Shown here piece after piece: positions 15,423 to 24,637 of a DNA stretch of 64,000 bases. Each line of letters begins with the position of its first letter. The stretch's first letter is position 1. This DNA is from Furfurilactobacillus entadae (lineage in GTDB: Bacteria > Bacillota > Bacilli > Lactobacillales > Lactobacillaceae), in contig NZ_BQXN01000005.1 of NCBI RefSeq assembly GCF_045862745.1, forward strand, positions 1 to 64,000, read 5' to 3'. Under the pieces are notes generated by a model, which did not search any database, was not told the origin of the DNA, and worked only from the letters and a program-made list of their open reading frames with translations. The position numbers and the translations under genes are program-made.

Positions 15423-16373
15423 ATGGAAGAAGCATCAGTCACACAATCAATTGTCAGCGTTATTGTTCCCTGTTATAACGAGCAGGAGATGGTGCCACTT
15501 TTTTACGAAGCCGTAACCGCCGTTGAGTCCCAACTAAATGGGGCACGCCTCGAGTTTATCTTTGTCAATGATGGTTCCACAGATAAAACTCTGCTTGAAT
15601 TACAACAGCTTAATCATGCGCACCCAGATCAGGTCCATTACATCTCATTTTCAAGAAACTTTGGAAAAGAGTCAGCCCTGTATGCTGGTCTTGAACATGC
15701 AACTGGGGACTATGTGGCCGTTATGGACGTTGATCTTCAAGATCCGCCCGAACAGCTTCCTGAGATGCTCCGGGGCATTCAGGACGAGGGTTACGACGTT
15801 GTGGGGACCCGCCGTGTGAACCGCGATGGTGAACCCGTCATTCGTTCGTTTTTTTCCAACCTCTTCTACAAATTGATCAATAAAATTTCGAGTACCGAAA
15901 TGCTTGACGGCGTCCGTGATTATCGGTTGATGACGCGCCAGGTCGTTAACGCCATCTTGTCCATGCCTGAATATAACCGGTTTTCGAAGGGCCTCTTTAG
16001 TTGGGTTGGTTTCAAAACAAAATATTTAGCCTACGAAAACCGCGATCGGGTGGCCGGCTCCACCTCGTGGTCCTTCTGGAAGCTTTTTCAATACTCACTG
16101 GACGGAATCATCAATTTCTCCGATGTTCCCCTCTCCTTTGCGGCTTTTGTCGGGACCTTTTCGTTTATCCTATCGATTATCGGGATGATTTTCATTGTGG
16201 TTCGTAAACTGATCTGGAACAGCAGTGTTAACGGCTGGAGCTCATTGGTCATGCTTATCCTGCTCATTGGTGGCCTTCAATTACTGTGCCTTGGTATTGT
16301 TGGTAAGTACATTGGAAACCTCTACCTAGAGGCAAAGCACCGCCCTGTTTACATCGTTAAAGAGAAAAAATAA
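15423..16373 (+). CDS. Membrane-bound family 2 glycosyltransferase (GtrB/DPM-like)
   Basis: The product is 316 aa. The GT-A domain (about 10-230) has VIVPCYNEQEMV, FVNDGSTDKTL, AVMDVDLQDPPE (DxD-type metal site) and YRLMTRQV. Two C-terminal transmembrane segments follow (AAFVGTFSFILSIIGMIF and LVMLILLIGGLQLLCLGIVG), and the protein ends in a basic tail. This arrangement is typical of bactoprenol-phosphate glucosyltransferases that supply sugars for teichoic acid or wall decoration. GGAG lies 13 nt before the ATG, an unusually long spacer; an in-frame ATT at 15417 has a 7-nt spacer and could be the start. Confidence 0.85.
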   Translation: MEEASVTQSIVSVIVPCYNEQEMVPLFYEAVTAVESQLNGARLEFIFVNDGSTDKTLLELQQLNHAHPDQVHYISFSRNFGKESALYAGLEHATGDYVAVMDVDLQDPPEQLPEMLRGIQDEGYDVVGTRRVNRDGEPVIRSFFSNLFYKLINKISSTEMLDGVRDYRLMTRQVVNAILSMPEYNRFSKGLFSWVGFKTKYLAYENRDRVAGSTSWSFWKLFQYSLDGIINFSDVPLSFAAFVGTFSFILSIIGMIFIVVRKLIWNSSVNGWSSLVMLILLIGGLQLLCLGIVGKYIGNLYLEAKHRPVYIVKEKK

Positions 16374-16378
16374 GTCGT

Positions 16379-16417
16379 AAAAAGGCGCCTCAATTTTTAA
16401 AATTGAGGCGCCTTTTT
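16379..16417. terminator. Strong bidirectional terminator
   Basis: Near-perfect arms around AAAAAGGCGCCTCAATTTT serve both the glycosyltransferase gene on the plus strand and rlmD on the minus strand, with A and T runs at the two ends. Confidence 0.85.
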
Positions 16418-16426
16418 GTAAGCTCA

Positions 16427-17797
16427 TTAATCTTTCACTAACGTCAAAACACATTCAACATGCGTTGTTTGTGGGAACTGATCAACAGGTTGCACGTTAC
16501 CTTCAATGTGGTAACCGCGTTCCATAAACAGTTGCACATCACGAACCAACGTTGCTGGGTTACAGCTGACGTACACGACCCGTTTTGGTGCAACATCCGC
16601 AGCAGCGGTAATGAATTCAGGTGCCAGTCCTTTACGTGGTGGATCAACCATGATGACGTCTGGCTTTAAACCGTCTTCATGCCACTTAGCCATCTGGGTT
16701 TCTGCCTTCCCGACCACAAAGTCGACATTGTCGATGTGATTCAGGTTCGCATTCGTCTTTGCGTCACTAATGGCTGTTTGGACCATTTCAACCCCGTAAA
16801 CGTGCTTCGCATGGCTTGCGACAGCCAACGAAATGGTTCCGATCCCACAGTAAGCGTCGATAACCGTTTCTTGTCCTGTGAGGGCCGCCTTTTCAATGGC
16901 TAACTGGTACAACCGTTCCGTTTGTTGCGGGTTGACCTGGTAGAAGGAGTGCGCGGAAATTTCAAACGTTAGGCCCATCAATTGATCATGGATCACTGGA
17001 CTACCAAAGTGAACCCGATCTGTTTCACCCAGTAACACGTTGGTTGGTTTAGGGTTCACATTTTGAATGATGCTCTTCACTTCTGGCAGTGCCTTCGTGA
17101 TTTCAGCAACCAGTTCGTTGACCATCGACAACTTATGGGACTTCGTAACGATGACAATCATCATCTCGTGACTGTAATACCCACGACGAACCATGACCGT
17201 CTTGACAACTCCGGTATTGTTTTCTTCATTGTACGCGTCAATGTGGAAGCGCCGTAATAGATCCCGAACGACCACAATGGCTTCATCAATTTTAGGATCC
17301 TGAATGTAGTAGTCTTCAATTGGCACCACTTGGTGTGAACCACGCTTATAAAAACCCGTTTGAAGCACGCCGTTAATGTTTCTAACCGGCACTTGTGCCT
17401 TATTCCGGTAATGGTAAGGTGTGTCCATTCCCAGCGTCTCAGCGACGTCAACGTTCGTTAAGTGAGCCTTTTTAAATAACTGGCTAACTTGATGTTGCTT
17501 AAAGGTCAATTGGCCTTCGTAACTCAAGTGTTGCAAGGGGGCAATGCCCGTTTGGGTGTACGCAGCATCCACGTTTTTCACCCGATCTGGACTTTCTTCA
17601 ATAAACGTAACGACCCGACCAAAGGCGTATGATTTCGCGACCTTGGTCACGGCCATCACGACCTTTTCCCCAGGTAACGCATTGGCAACAAAGATTGGAA
17701 AATCGTCAATCTTTGCGACACCCATCCCCTGGTACGTCAAATCAATAATGTCAGCAGTATACTGCTCATTTTTTGTTACTGGTGCTGTAAACTTCAT
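16427..17797 (-). CDS. rlmD: 23S rRNA (uracil-C5)-methyltransferase RlmD/RlmCD type
   Basis: The product is 456 aa. The N-terminal TRAM domain (about 5-65) includes DLTYQGMGVAKIDDFPIFV. The SAM-dependent methyltransferase domain has DAYCGIGTISLAVA near 312, MVDPPRKGL and the nucleophile-containing motif VSCNPATLVRDV near 414. No four-cysteine iron-sulfur cluster is apparent in the N-terminal half, as is common in Firmicute members. It methylates uridines of 23S rRNA (positions equivalent to 747 and/or 1939). AAGGAAAT lies before the ATG. It follows the gat-dagK genes as in other lactobacilli. Confidence 0.9.
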   Translation of the reverse strand: MKFTAPVTKNEQYTADIIDLTYQGMGVAKIDDFPIFVANALPGEKVVMAVTKVAKSYAFGRVVTFIEESPDRVKNVDAAYTQTGIAPLQHLSYEGQLTFKQHQVSQLFKKAHLTNVDVAETLGMDTPYHYRNKAQVPVRNINGVLQTGFYKRGSHQVVPIEDYYIQDPKIDEAIVVVRDLLRRFHIDAYNEENNTGVVKTVMVRRGYYSHEMMIVIVTKSHKLSMVNELVAEITKALPEVKSIIQNVNPKPTNVLLGETDRVHFGSPVIHDQLMGLTFEISAHSFYQVNPQQTERLYQLAIEKAALTGQETVIDAYCGIGTISLAVASHAKHVYGVEMVQTAISDAKTNANLNHIDNVDFVVGKAETQMAKWHEDGLKPDVIMVDPPRKGLAPEFITAAADVAPKRVVYVSCNPATLVRDVQLFMERGYHIEGNVQPVDQFPQTTHVECVLTLVKD

Positions 17798-17878
17798 TTA
17801 AATTTCCTTTCGACAGTTGCGACAGTCACAATGTTTAAAAAACTAACCCGCCTAGTATAGCATGTCCACCTGGATAAC

Positions 17879-17929
17879 AAAAGAAGCGATCACATCGTCC
17901 ACCACTCGCTAGACAAATGCGCTCGCTTC
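17879..17929 (-). terminator. Terminator of dagK
   Basis: On the minus strand GAAGCGA pairs with TCGCTTC across a structured loop and is followed by TTTTG, just after the dagK stop. Confidence 0.6.
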
Positions 17930-17934
17930 CTTAA

Positions 17935-18948
17935 TTATTTTTCGGTCTGCTGATCTTCAGGAAGTTTGTCCACTTCCTCCACAAATTTTCTGGCATCGGC
18001 TTCAATGGCCAGGTCCTCACCGGTGATTTGTTCATCCGGAATGGCATCTAAATCTGCGAACATTTCGATGTGTTGTTTATGGTCGATAAACGTCATCGGT
18101 GCATCACCACCGTATTCACCGTCTAAATTAATCATCAGCCGGTCATCATTTAGTGGCTTTGCAATGACCTTACTGGTCTTTTTATAGATGATGTGGGGAT
18201 CATTGATGTGCCGACCACCGTTTAATACCAGCGTCATCAAACGAAGTAATTGTGCCATGCTGGCCGTCTTCACGATCAACAGGCTAAACTTACCGTCATC
18301 AAGTGAGGCATCCGGGACGATCTGTTCGAACCCACCGATCGAGTTGGTTAGCCCTAGTAAAAACATCGAGGCTTCCCCTTCAAACTTGCCGTCGTCGTAT
18401 TCAATCGACATCTGGATGGGCTTAATTTGTGGCAACAGCTCTGCTCCCCGAACAAGGTACGCCAGGTAACCAAAGATGGTCTTCATGTCAGACGGCACGT
18501 CATACGTCAATTCCGTCAGTAAGCCCCCGCCAGCAATGTTGATGAAGTAAGTTTCACCGGCCTGCCCAATGTCCATCTTGATGGTCTGATTTTTCAAAAC
18601 CACCTTGGCCGCCTCTAACGGTGACTCACGGGGAATCCGCAGCGCTCGGGCGTAATCGTTGGTGGTTCCAGCAGGAATGATTGCCATTTTCGGTCGCTTT
18701 TTTAACCCAGCGATTCCGTTAACGACTTCATTGATCGTGCCATCACCACCAGCAGCAACAACTAAATCGAACCCTTCTTCGGCTGCTCGCCGTGCTTCGT
18801 TCTTAGCAGAATCTGGTTCCGGCGTCGTTGCGTACGCACTGGTCTCATACCCCGCCTGCTCAAAGACGTTTAAAATATCAATTAAATCTCGCTTTAACGC
18901 TTCCCGTCCTGAGGTCGGGTTATAAATGACCCGTGCGCGTTGTCCCAT
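17935..18948 (-). CDS. dagK: Diacylglycerol/lipid kinase
   Basis: The product is 337 aa. The DAGK catalytic domain has RVIYNPTSGRE at the N-terminus and the nucleotide-binding AAGGDGTINEVVNG near 65-78, followed by PAGTTNDYARALRIP. The C-terminal half carries the IAGGGLLTELTYDVP region. The acidic tail after about 305 is variable. DgkB-type enzymes return diacylglycerol from lipoteichoic acid synthesis to phosphatidic acid at the membrane face. GGAGG lies 7 nt upstream of the ATG. The position after gatB is conserved in lactobacilli. Confidence 0.9.
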   Translation of the reverse strand: MGQRARVIYNPTSGREALKRDLIDILNVFEQAGYETSAYATTPEPDSAKNEARRAAEEGFDLVVAAGGDGTINEVVNGIAGLKKRPKMAIIPAGTTNDYARALRIPRESPLEAAKVVLKNQTIKMDIGQAGETYFINIAGGGLLTELTYDVPSDMKTIFGYLAYLVRGAELLPQIKPIQMSIEYDDGKFEGEASMFLLGLTNSIGGFEQIVPDASLDDGKFSLLIVKTASMAQLLRLMTLVLNGGRHINDPHIIYKKTSKVIAKPLNDDRLMINLDGEYGGDAPMTFIDHKQHIEMFADLDAIPDEQITGEDLAIEADARKFVEEVDKLPEDQQTEK

Positions 18949-18991
18949 GGTCTATCCTCCACACATTCAAATAAATTTAGTTCTATGTATT

Positions 18992-19018
18992 GAAACGCTC
19001 ACCGTGTGTGAACGTTTC
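18992..19018 (-). other. Intergenic hairpin between gatB and dagK
   Basis: GAAACGCTCAC (18992-19002) and GTGAACGTTTC (19008-19018) form 11-bp arms around a 5-nt loop, with one G-T pair. No T-run follows, so it may be an mRNA processing or stability element between the two genes rather than a terminator. Confidence 0.4.
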
Positions 19019-19030
19019 CTGTAACTGATC

Positions 19031-20458
19031 TTAACGGGCGTTTAACGAAGCCATCAACAGTTGATTAACCACCTTAGGGTTCGCCTGGCCGTGTGTTTGT
19101 TTCATGATTTGACCAACCAAGAAGCCAACCGCACGATCCTTCCCATTTTTAAAGTCTTCAATTGATTGTTCATTGGCGTCCAAAATACCGTCAATGATTG
19201 GTTGTAACTGCGCTGGATCTGATAACTGAACCAACCCATGTTCCTTCACGTAACTTGCTGGATCTTCATCATCAGTAACGGCCTTAAAGACCTTCTTCGC
19301 CATCTTCGACGAAATGGTCCCGTCCATCTGTAACTTGATCATTGTTGCCAAGTTTTCTGGGGTCAACTTCGTATTCTGCAAATCAACCTTGTTGTCGTTC
19401 AGGTAGGCGTTAACATCCCCTTGCAGGTAGTTAGACGTCAACTTAGCGTCAGCACCAGCAGCCACTGTCGCTTCAAAGAAGTCTGACATTTCCTTGGTCT
19501 GAGTCAGCACCATGGCATCATAATCCGTTAAGCCAAGTTCATCAACGTAATGTTCCCGCCGCTTTTCTGGCATTTCTGGCATGGTCTTTTGAATGTCAGC
19601 AATCCAATCATCCGCAATTTCAACGTTAGGAATATCTGGTTCTGGGAAGTAACGGTAATCATCCGCCCCTTCCTTAACCCGCATCAAGATCGTTTCATTG
19701 GTTGTTTCATCGAAACGCCGCGTTTCTTGCTCGATTTTACCACCAGCAAGTAACACCTGTTGCTGACGTTTCTCTTCAAATTCCAACCCCTTACGGACGT
19801 AGTTAAAGGAGTTTAAGTTCTTTAATTCCGTTTTGGTCCCAAACTGATCAGAACCGTAAGGCCGAATTGAGATGTTAACGTCGACCCGCATGGACCCTTC
19901 TTCCATCTTCACATCGGAAACACCGGCAAACTGAATCCGTTGCCGTAACGTTTCCAGGTATGCGTAAGCTTCGTCAGGTGACGCAATGTCAGGTTTTGAG
20001 ACGATTTCAATCAGCGGTGTGCCCTGCCGGTTTAAATCGACGTATGAATACCCATCAGGATTATGCGTGTTCTTCCCCGCATCTTCTTCGATGTGCATCT
20101 CTTCGATCCCAATTTTCTTCTTGTTTCCGTCAACCTCAATTTCAATCCAACCGTTTTGCGCCAATGGCACATCAGATTGTGAAACTTGGTAAGCTTTCGG
20201 ATTATCAGGGTAGAAGTAATTCTTCCGATCAAAGTGAGTGTGCTGGTTGATCTTAGCATGGAGCGCTAAGGCTGCCCGCATCCCGTATTCCACAACCCCT
20301 TTGTTTGGCGTTGGCAGAACCCCAGGATACCCCCAGTCGATCACGTTTGTGTTGGCGTTCGCTGCATCCCCGAATTCAACGGGCGAAGGACTAAAGATTT
20401 TTGAATTTGTTTTTAGTTCAACGTGGACTTCCAGCCCAATTGTCGTTTCAAAGTTCAT
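19031..20458 (-). CDS. gatB: Asp-tRNA(Asn)/Glu-tRNA(Gln) amidotransferase subunit B
   Basis: The product is 475 aa, the standard GatB length. It starts FETTIGLEVHVELKTNSKIF and contains DRKNYFYPDNPKAYQ, the kinase-like domain motif MEEGSMRVDVNISIRP, and a C-terminal YqeY-like tail (FLVGQIMKQTHGQANPKVV). GatB activates the mischarged tRNA's Glu or Asp with ATP for transamidation. Its ATG overlaps the gatA stop codon (TAATG), which indicates translational coupling. Confidence 0.96.
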   Translation of the reverse strand: MNFETTIGLEVHVELKTNSKIFSPSPVEFGDAANANTNVIDWGYPGVLPTPNKGVVEYGMRAALALHAKINQHTHFDRKNYFYPDNPKAYQVSQSDVPLAQNGWIEIEVDGNKKKIGIEEMHIEEDAGKNTHNPDGYSYVDLNRQGTPLIEIVSKPDIASPDEAYAYLETLRQRIQFAGVSDVKMEEGSMRVDVNISIRPYGSDQFGTKTELKNLNSFNYVRKGLEFEEKRQQQVLLAGGKIEQETRRFDETTNETILMRVKEGADDYRYFPEPDIPNVEIADDWIADIQKTMPEMPEKRREHYVDELGLTDYDAMVLTQTKEMSDFFEATVAAGADAKLTSNYLQGDVNAYLNDNKVDLQNTKLTPENLATMIKLQMDGTISSKMAKKVFKAVTDDEDPASYVKEHGLVQLSDPAQLQPIIDGILDANEQSIEDFKNGKDRAVGFLVGQIMKQTHGQANPKVVNQLLMASLNAR

Positions 20459-21927
20459 TAGGCCTGTCCTCCTTTAAACATGGTTGGTTTTGCTTCATGG
20501 AAGTTTGTGTGTTGTTCGAACGCATAAGCCGTGTTCAGGACACGTGCTTCGTCAAACCGTTGTCCAATGATCTGTAACCCAACGGGCAACCCATCAACGA
20601 GCCCTGCTGGTAATGAAACGGCTGGTAACCCGGCTAAGTTTGCGGGGACCGTAAGCATGTCGTTCATGTACATGGTCATGGGGTCCTTCGTTTCAGCACC
20701 AATGTTAAACGCTGGTGTTGGCGCTGTTGGTCCAACGATTACATCATAATCCGCAAAGACCCGGTTAAAGTCTTCGATGATCAGCGTGCGAATCTTGGCT
20801 GCCTTCATGAAGAACGCATCAAAAGCACCGGCTGACAGGGCAAACGTCCCCAACATGATCCGCCGTTTAACTTCATCACCAAAGCCTTCAGAACGCGTCT
20901 TTACGTAGAGTTCTTCAAGGTTCTTGGCGCTTGGCGTCCGGTAACCATACCGAATTCCGTCAAAACGTTGGAGGTTCGATGAGGCTTCGGAAGGTCCTAA
21001 AATGTAGTAGGCCTGAATCCCGTGCGTACTGTGTGGCAAGCTCACTTCATCAACCGTTGCGCCCAGTGCTTCCAGCTGCTTTACGGCAGCCTTAATTTGA
21101 TCACGAACACCGGCGTCAATCCCTTCGCCGAAGAATTCCTTTGGCACACCAATTTTTAGACCCTTAATGTCGCCGGTTAACCCAGCAACATAATCAGGAA
21201 CCGGCGTGATTGATGACGTTGCGTCACGTTCATCACGACCAGCGATCACGTTCATCATTGCGGCTGCATCCGTTACGTTACTCGTCATTGGCCCAATTTG
21301 GTCCAATGACGACGCAAAGGCAATTAAGCCCCACCGGCTGACCCGCCCGTACGTTGGCTTTAACCCAACGATACCGTTAAAGGCGGCTGGTTGACGAATG
21401 GACCCCCCAGTGTCAGAGCCTAAAGCTGCCAAAACGTCGCCTGCAGCTACGGTTGCAGCTGAACCACCGGATGACCCACCAGGAACTTTGGTCGTATCCC
21501 ACGGGTTATGTGTCGTTCCGTAGTAGGACGTCTCCGTTGATGCCCCCATGGCAAATTCGTCAAGGTTCGTCTTACCAATGGTAATCGCCCCGTTCGCCTT
21601 TAACCGTTCCACAACATCGGCATCGTAAATGGGTGTAAAGTTAGCCAGCATCTTTGATGACGCCGTTGTCAGTAACCCGTTTGTCGTCAAGTTATCTTTA
21701 TAGGCCACAGGAATTCCAGAGAAGGCGTTGTTTTCGTCAATGCCATCCGCGTCAATGGCGGCTGCTTGTGCCAACGCTTCATCATCGTTTACCGTGACGT
21801 ACGCGTTCAGCGCGTCTTCGTGATCATGAATGTTCGTTAATGTTTGTTTCGTCAGTTCGGTTGCCGATAGCTCTTTGTTGACCAATGCTTGGTGCAAATC
21901 AGCAATGTTCTTGTATTGCTCAGTCAT
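20458..21927 (-). CDS. gatA: Asp-tRNA(Asn)/Glu-tRNA(Gln) amidotransferase subunit A
   Basis: The product is 489 aa, an amidase-signature enzyme that releases ammonia from glutamine. The catalytic Ser-cisSer-Lys elements are visible: PVAYKDNLTTNG with the lysine near 79, and PGGSSGGSAATVAAG with the serines near 153 and 177 (GSDTGGSIRQPAAF). Start and stop codons overlap those of gatC and gatB by one base (TAATG at both ends). Confidence 0.96.
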   Translation of the reverse strand: MTEQYKNIADLHQALVNKELSATELTKQTLTNIHDHEDALNAYVTVNDDEALAQAAAIDADGIDENNAFSGIPVAYKDNLTTNGLLTTASSKMLANFTPIYDADVVERLKANGAITIGKTNLDEFAMGASTETSYYGTTHNPWDTTKVPGGSSGGSAATVAAGDVLAALGSDTGGSIRQPAAFNGIVGLKPTYGRVSRWGLIAFASSLDQIGPMTSNVTDAAAMMNVIAGRDERDATSSITPVPDYVAGLTGDIKGLKIGVPKEFFGEGIDAGVRDQIKAAVKQLEALGATVDEVSLPHSTHGIQAYYILGPSEASSNLQRFDGIRYGYRTPSAKNLEELYVKTRSEGFGDEVKRRIMLGTFALSAGAFDAFFMKAAKIRTLIIEDFNRVFADYDVIVGPTAPTPAFNIGAETKDPMTMYMNDMLTVPANLAGLPAVSLPAGLVDGLPVGLQIIGQRFDEARVLNTAYAFEQHTNFHEAKPTMFKGGQA

Positions 21928-22238
21928 TAGGCGTCCTCACTTTCGTCAAGAATTGCTGGGACCCGAATGTAACCGTCCGCAGTATCTGGTGCTTCGTTTA
22001 ATAAAGCGTCTTTTTGGTGAGCGTTAACCGCTACGTCATCACGCAAGATGGCGGCTGCGTCAACCATGTTCGTTGTCGGTTGAACATCATCGGTATCAAC
22101 CTCGTTCAAACCATCAATCATGGTAATGATTTCATCTAATTGATTGGTAAACTTAGCGGCCTGTTCGTCGGTCAATGAAAGTTTTGCCAATGCGGCAACG
22201 TGCTCAACTTCTGCACGTGAAATTGGTTCTTCTGCCAT
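21927..22238 (-). CDS. gatC: Asp-tRNA(Asn)/Glu-tRNA(Gln) amidotransferase subunit C
   Basis: The product is 103 aa. It has ISRAEVEHVAALAKLSLTDEQ at the N-terminus and DGYIRVPAILDES at the end, the standard GatC pattern that clamps GatA to GatB. Of two close ATGs the second (22238) is preferred, with GAGGG 6 nt upstream; the first touches the ribosome binding site. A TATAAT box lies at about 22276-22281 on the minus strand. It is first in the gatCAB-dagK run. Confidence 0.93.
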   Translation of the reverse strand: MAEEPISRAEVEHVAALAKLSLTDEQAAKFTNQLDEIITMIDGLNEVDTDDVQPTTNMVDAAAILRDDVAVNAHQKDALLNEAPDTADGYIRVPAILDESEDA

Positions 22239-22379
22239 GCTCATCCCTCTTTCTAAAAAAACTTGTCACTATCTGGTCTATTATACGACAAAGCACCCAG
22301 TGTGTGGACGCTTCCGGTAAAAAAATGCGTGAATAAAACGACCGGACACCGCCTTTTCGATGAAAAAGCGAACATTAAC

Positions 22380-22420
22380 ACAAATGGTCGGCTCCCATTA
22401 CGCAGGAAGCCAACCATTTA
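22380..22420 (-). terminator. Probable terminator of kup
   Basis: On the minus strand AAATGGTTGGCTTCC pairs with GGAGCCGACCATTT and is followed by the weak T-rich TTTGTGTT. It lies just beyond the kup stop. Confidence 0.6.
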
Positions 22421-22442
22421 TCTACATTAATCGCTTATCCGT

Positions 22443-24488
22443 TTACTTGTCTGATTCTGGTCTTTCCGGCCGTTCTGATCGCTTACGGTTATGCTTAACG
22501 CGCCGCAAAACCGGCCGACGTTGATGGCCCAAAACAAGCGGAACATTTTCAACAATCACGTCCGCGAACTCCAAACCAAACCACGATGCCGGGGAACTTG
22601 TCAAGTTTTGTAAGCCCACCCGTAGTTGAATCATCAACCGGTCAAACGGTTTTAACCGTGATTCCGGCGAAAGTTCTTCCTGCATCAGGACAAAACTAAA
22701 GTCACCAACGTTGCGCCCCTTCATCATCGTGTACCGCTGTGGTTGTGCAGGTAAATCACCACTCTTGATCAGTTCCTGAACGATCGCCCGCAGGTACACG
22801 TTGACCCGTTGCTCCCGCCGGAAACCAAGGTACAGTTGAACGTTAATAACGTTATCTGTCCCCAACATGTCGACGTCGTAATTAGCCGTGTACGGTTCAT
22901 CCGTTACGTTAACCGTCACAAACCAATACGCCTGGGCCCGCTTTGGCCGTTTATCCAAAATTGAATAAATCATTTCCCGTTTGATGAGGTGCCCTGGCTT
23001 AACCTTTGCCATGTACACCAAATTTGTTGCAAACGTAGGGTAATCCGCATCATGACTCAACGCCACCAATTGATCGGTATAGTCATCCAAATCAACGTAC
23101 GCTGAGCCAAATTCATCACGGTCACGAATCTTATTCCCGTAATACCAAATGTACATGACTAAGAGGATCAGGCCCGCTAAAATGGCCGTCACATACCCAC
23201 CATGAACAAACTTAACCATCGATGAAACAAAGAACATTGTTTCTAACGTCCCAAAGAAAAGCACCATGAGGCGACTCAAATGGACGTTGATGTGCTGCAA
23301 CTGCAAGTATTGGAACAGTAGGATCGTGGTCATCAACATTGTGACGGTGATGGCTAATCCGTAAGCTGCTTCCATGTGCGCAGACGTCCGGAAGTACAGA
23401 ACGATGCCGATACAAGCAACCCACAAAATACCGTTTACTAGTGGCACGTAGATTTGACCATGTTTAATGGTTGGGTACACGATTTTCAGCCGTGGTAACA
23501 GCTTTAATCGAACCGCTTCAGCAACCAACGTATACGATCCCGTAATCAATGCTTGTGACGCAATGATGGCAGCCAAGGTGGCTAAAACGATCCCAATCAA
23601 ACGCCAATCTCCCGGTAACAACTGGAAGAACGGGTTGAAATCTGCGCCCGCCCCGAGCTTGGCATCATTAGCGTGTTGAATGATCCACACACCCTGACCA
23701 AAGTAGTTCAACATGAGGCAGATAAACACGTAGGGCCAACTACAATCAATGTTCCGTTTACCCACGTGACCAATGTCAGAGTACAAGGCTTCCGCACCGG
23801 TTGTGGCCAGGAAGACACTCCCGAGGATAAAGATCCCCACGTGGTTATCCGGGCTGAACAGTACGCTGATCGCGTAGTAAGGATTCAGTGCCTTTAAGAT
23901 GCTAAGATCAGGCAACATGTTCAGTAAACCCACCACACCAATAAACGTAAACCAGAGTGTCATGATCGGACCAAACGCGCGCCCAATGGCCCGGGTCCCA
24001 AACCGTTGAATGACAAAGAGGAACGAGAGGATGGCTAGGGTAATGATAATAACGTCCGTTTGATCATGAACGGGCATCCACTGATGAAACGACACACCCT
24101 TTAGCCCTTCGATGGAGGTCGTTACGGTCACTGCTGGTGTTAACATCCCATCAGCAAGTAACGCGGCGCCCCCAATCAATGCGGGGAAAATTAACCACTT
24201 GGCACGGTGGCGAACCAACGTGTACAGTGCGAAGATTCCTCCTTCACCATGGTTGGTTGCATGAAGCGCAATCAGCACGTACTTCACGGTTGTTAATAAC
24301 ATAACCGTCCAAAAAATTAATGAAATGCTCCCGGTGATCAACTCACGGCTAGCCGTTGTTAGGCCACCGTTATCACCAAGAATCGTTTTCATAACGTATA
24401 GTGGTGATGTCCCAATATCACCATACACAATTCCTAGTGTTACCAGTAATCCGGCAGCACTGAGACGGTTGCGTTCCGTTGGCTTCAT
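22443..24488 (-). CDS. kup: KUP-family potassium transporter
   Basis: The product is 681 aa, the usual KUP length. About 12 transmembrane segments occupy residues 10-445, beginning with the family signature GIVYGDIGTSPLYVMKTI. A cytoplasmic C-terminal domain of about 230 residues follows (FVTVNVTDEPYTANYDV, SFVLMQEELSPESRL). It imports K+ with protons. GGAGG lies 9 nt before the ATG. A terminator closes the upstream camS gene, so kup is transcribed separately. No ydaO-type riboswitch is evident in the short leader. Confidence 0.93.
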   Translation of the reverse strand: MKPTERNRLSAAGLLVTLGIVYGDIGTSPLYVMKTILGDNGGLTTASRELITGSISLIFWTVMLLTTVKYVLIALHATNHGEGGIFALYTLVRHRAKWLIFPALIGGAALLADGMLTPAVTVTTSIEGLKGVSFHQWMPVHDQTDVIIITLAILSFLFVIQRFGTRAIGRAFGPIMTLWFTFIGVVGLLNMLPDLSILKALNPYYAISVLFSPDNHVGIFILGSVFLATTGAEALYSDIGHVGKRNIDCSWPYVFICLMLNYFGQGVWIIQHANDAKLGAGADFNPFFQLLPGDWRLIGIVLATLAAIIASQALITGSYTLVAEAVRLKLLPRLKIVYPTIKHGQIYVPLVNGILWVACIGIVLYFRTSAHMEAAYGLAITVTMLMTTILLFQYLQLQHINVHLSRLMVLFFGTLETMFFVSSMVKFVHGGYVTAILAGLILLVMYIWYYGNKIRDRDEFGSAYVDLDDYTDQLVALSHDADYPTFATNLVYMAKVKPGHLIKREMIYSILDKRPKRAQAYWFVTVNVTDEPYTANYDVDMLGTDNVINVQLYLGFRREQRVNVYLRAIVQELIKSGDLPAQPQRYTMMKGRNVGDFSFVLMQEELSPESRLKPFDRLMIQLRVGLQNLTSSPASWFGLEFADVIVENVPLVLGHQRRPVLRRVKHNRKRSERPERPESDK

Positions 24489-24581
24489 CCTTCATATCCT
24501 CCAATAAATCCCATTTCGTAATGCCCCTATTTTAACGACTTAATCGTTAAAACGCACCCTTTTCCAACTTATTTATTGCTT

Positions 24582-24613
24582 AAAAAAATTGGTACCCCTG
24601 TTGGGCACCAATT
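24582..24613 (-). terminator. Terminator of camS
   Basis: On the minus strand AATTGGTGCCC pairs with GGGTACCAATT (one mismatch) and is followed by TTTTTT. Confidence 0.8.
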
Positions 24614-24637
24614 TGAGTAATTTAAATGATCAGATTG

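Noticed and set aside
18992..19018. Terminator between gatB and dagK
   Set aside because: There is a good stem but no T-run on the minus strand; listed only as a hairpin.
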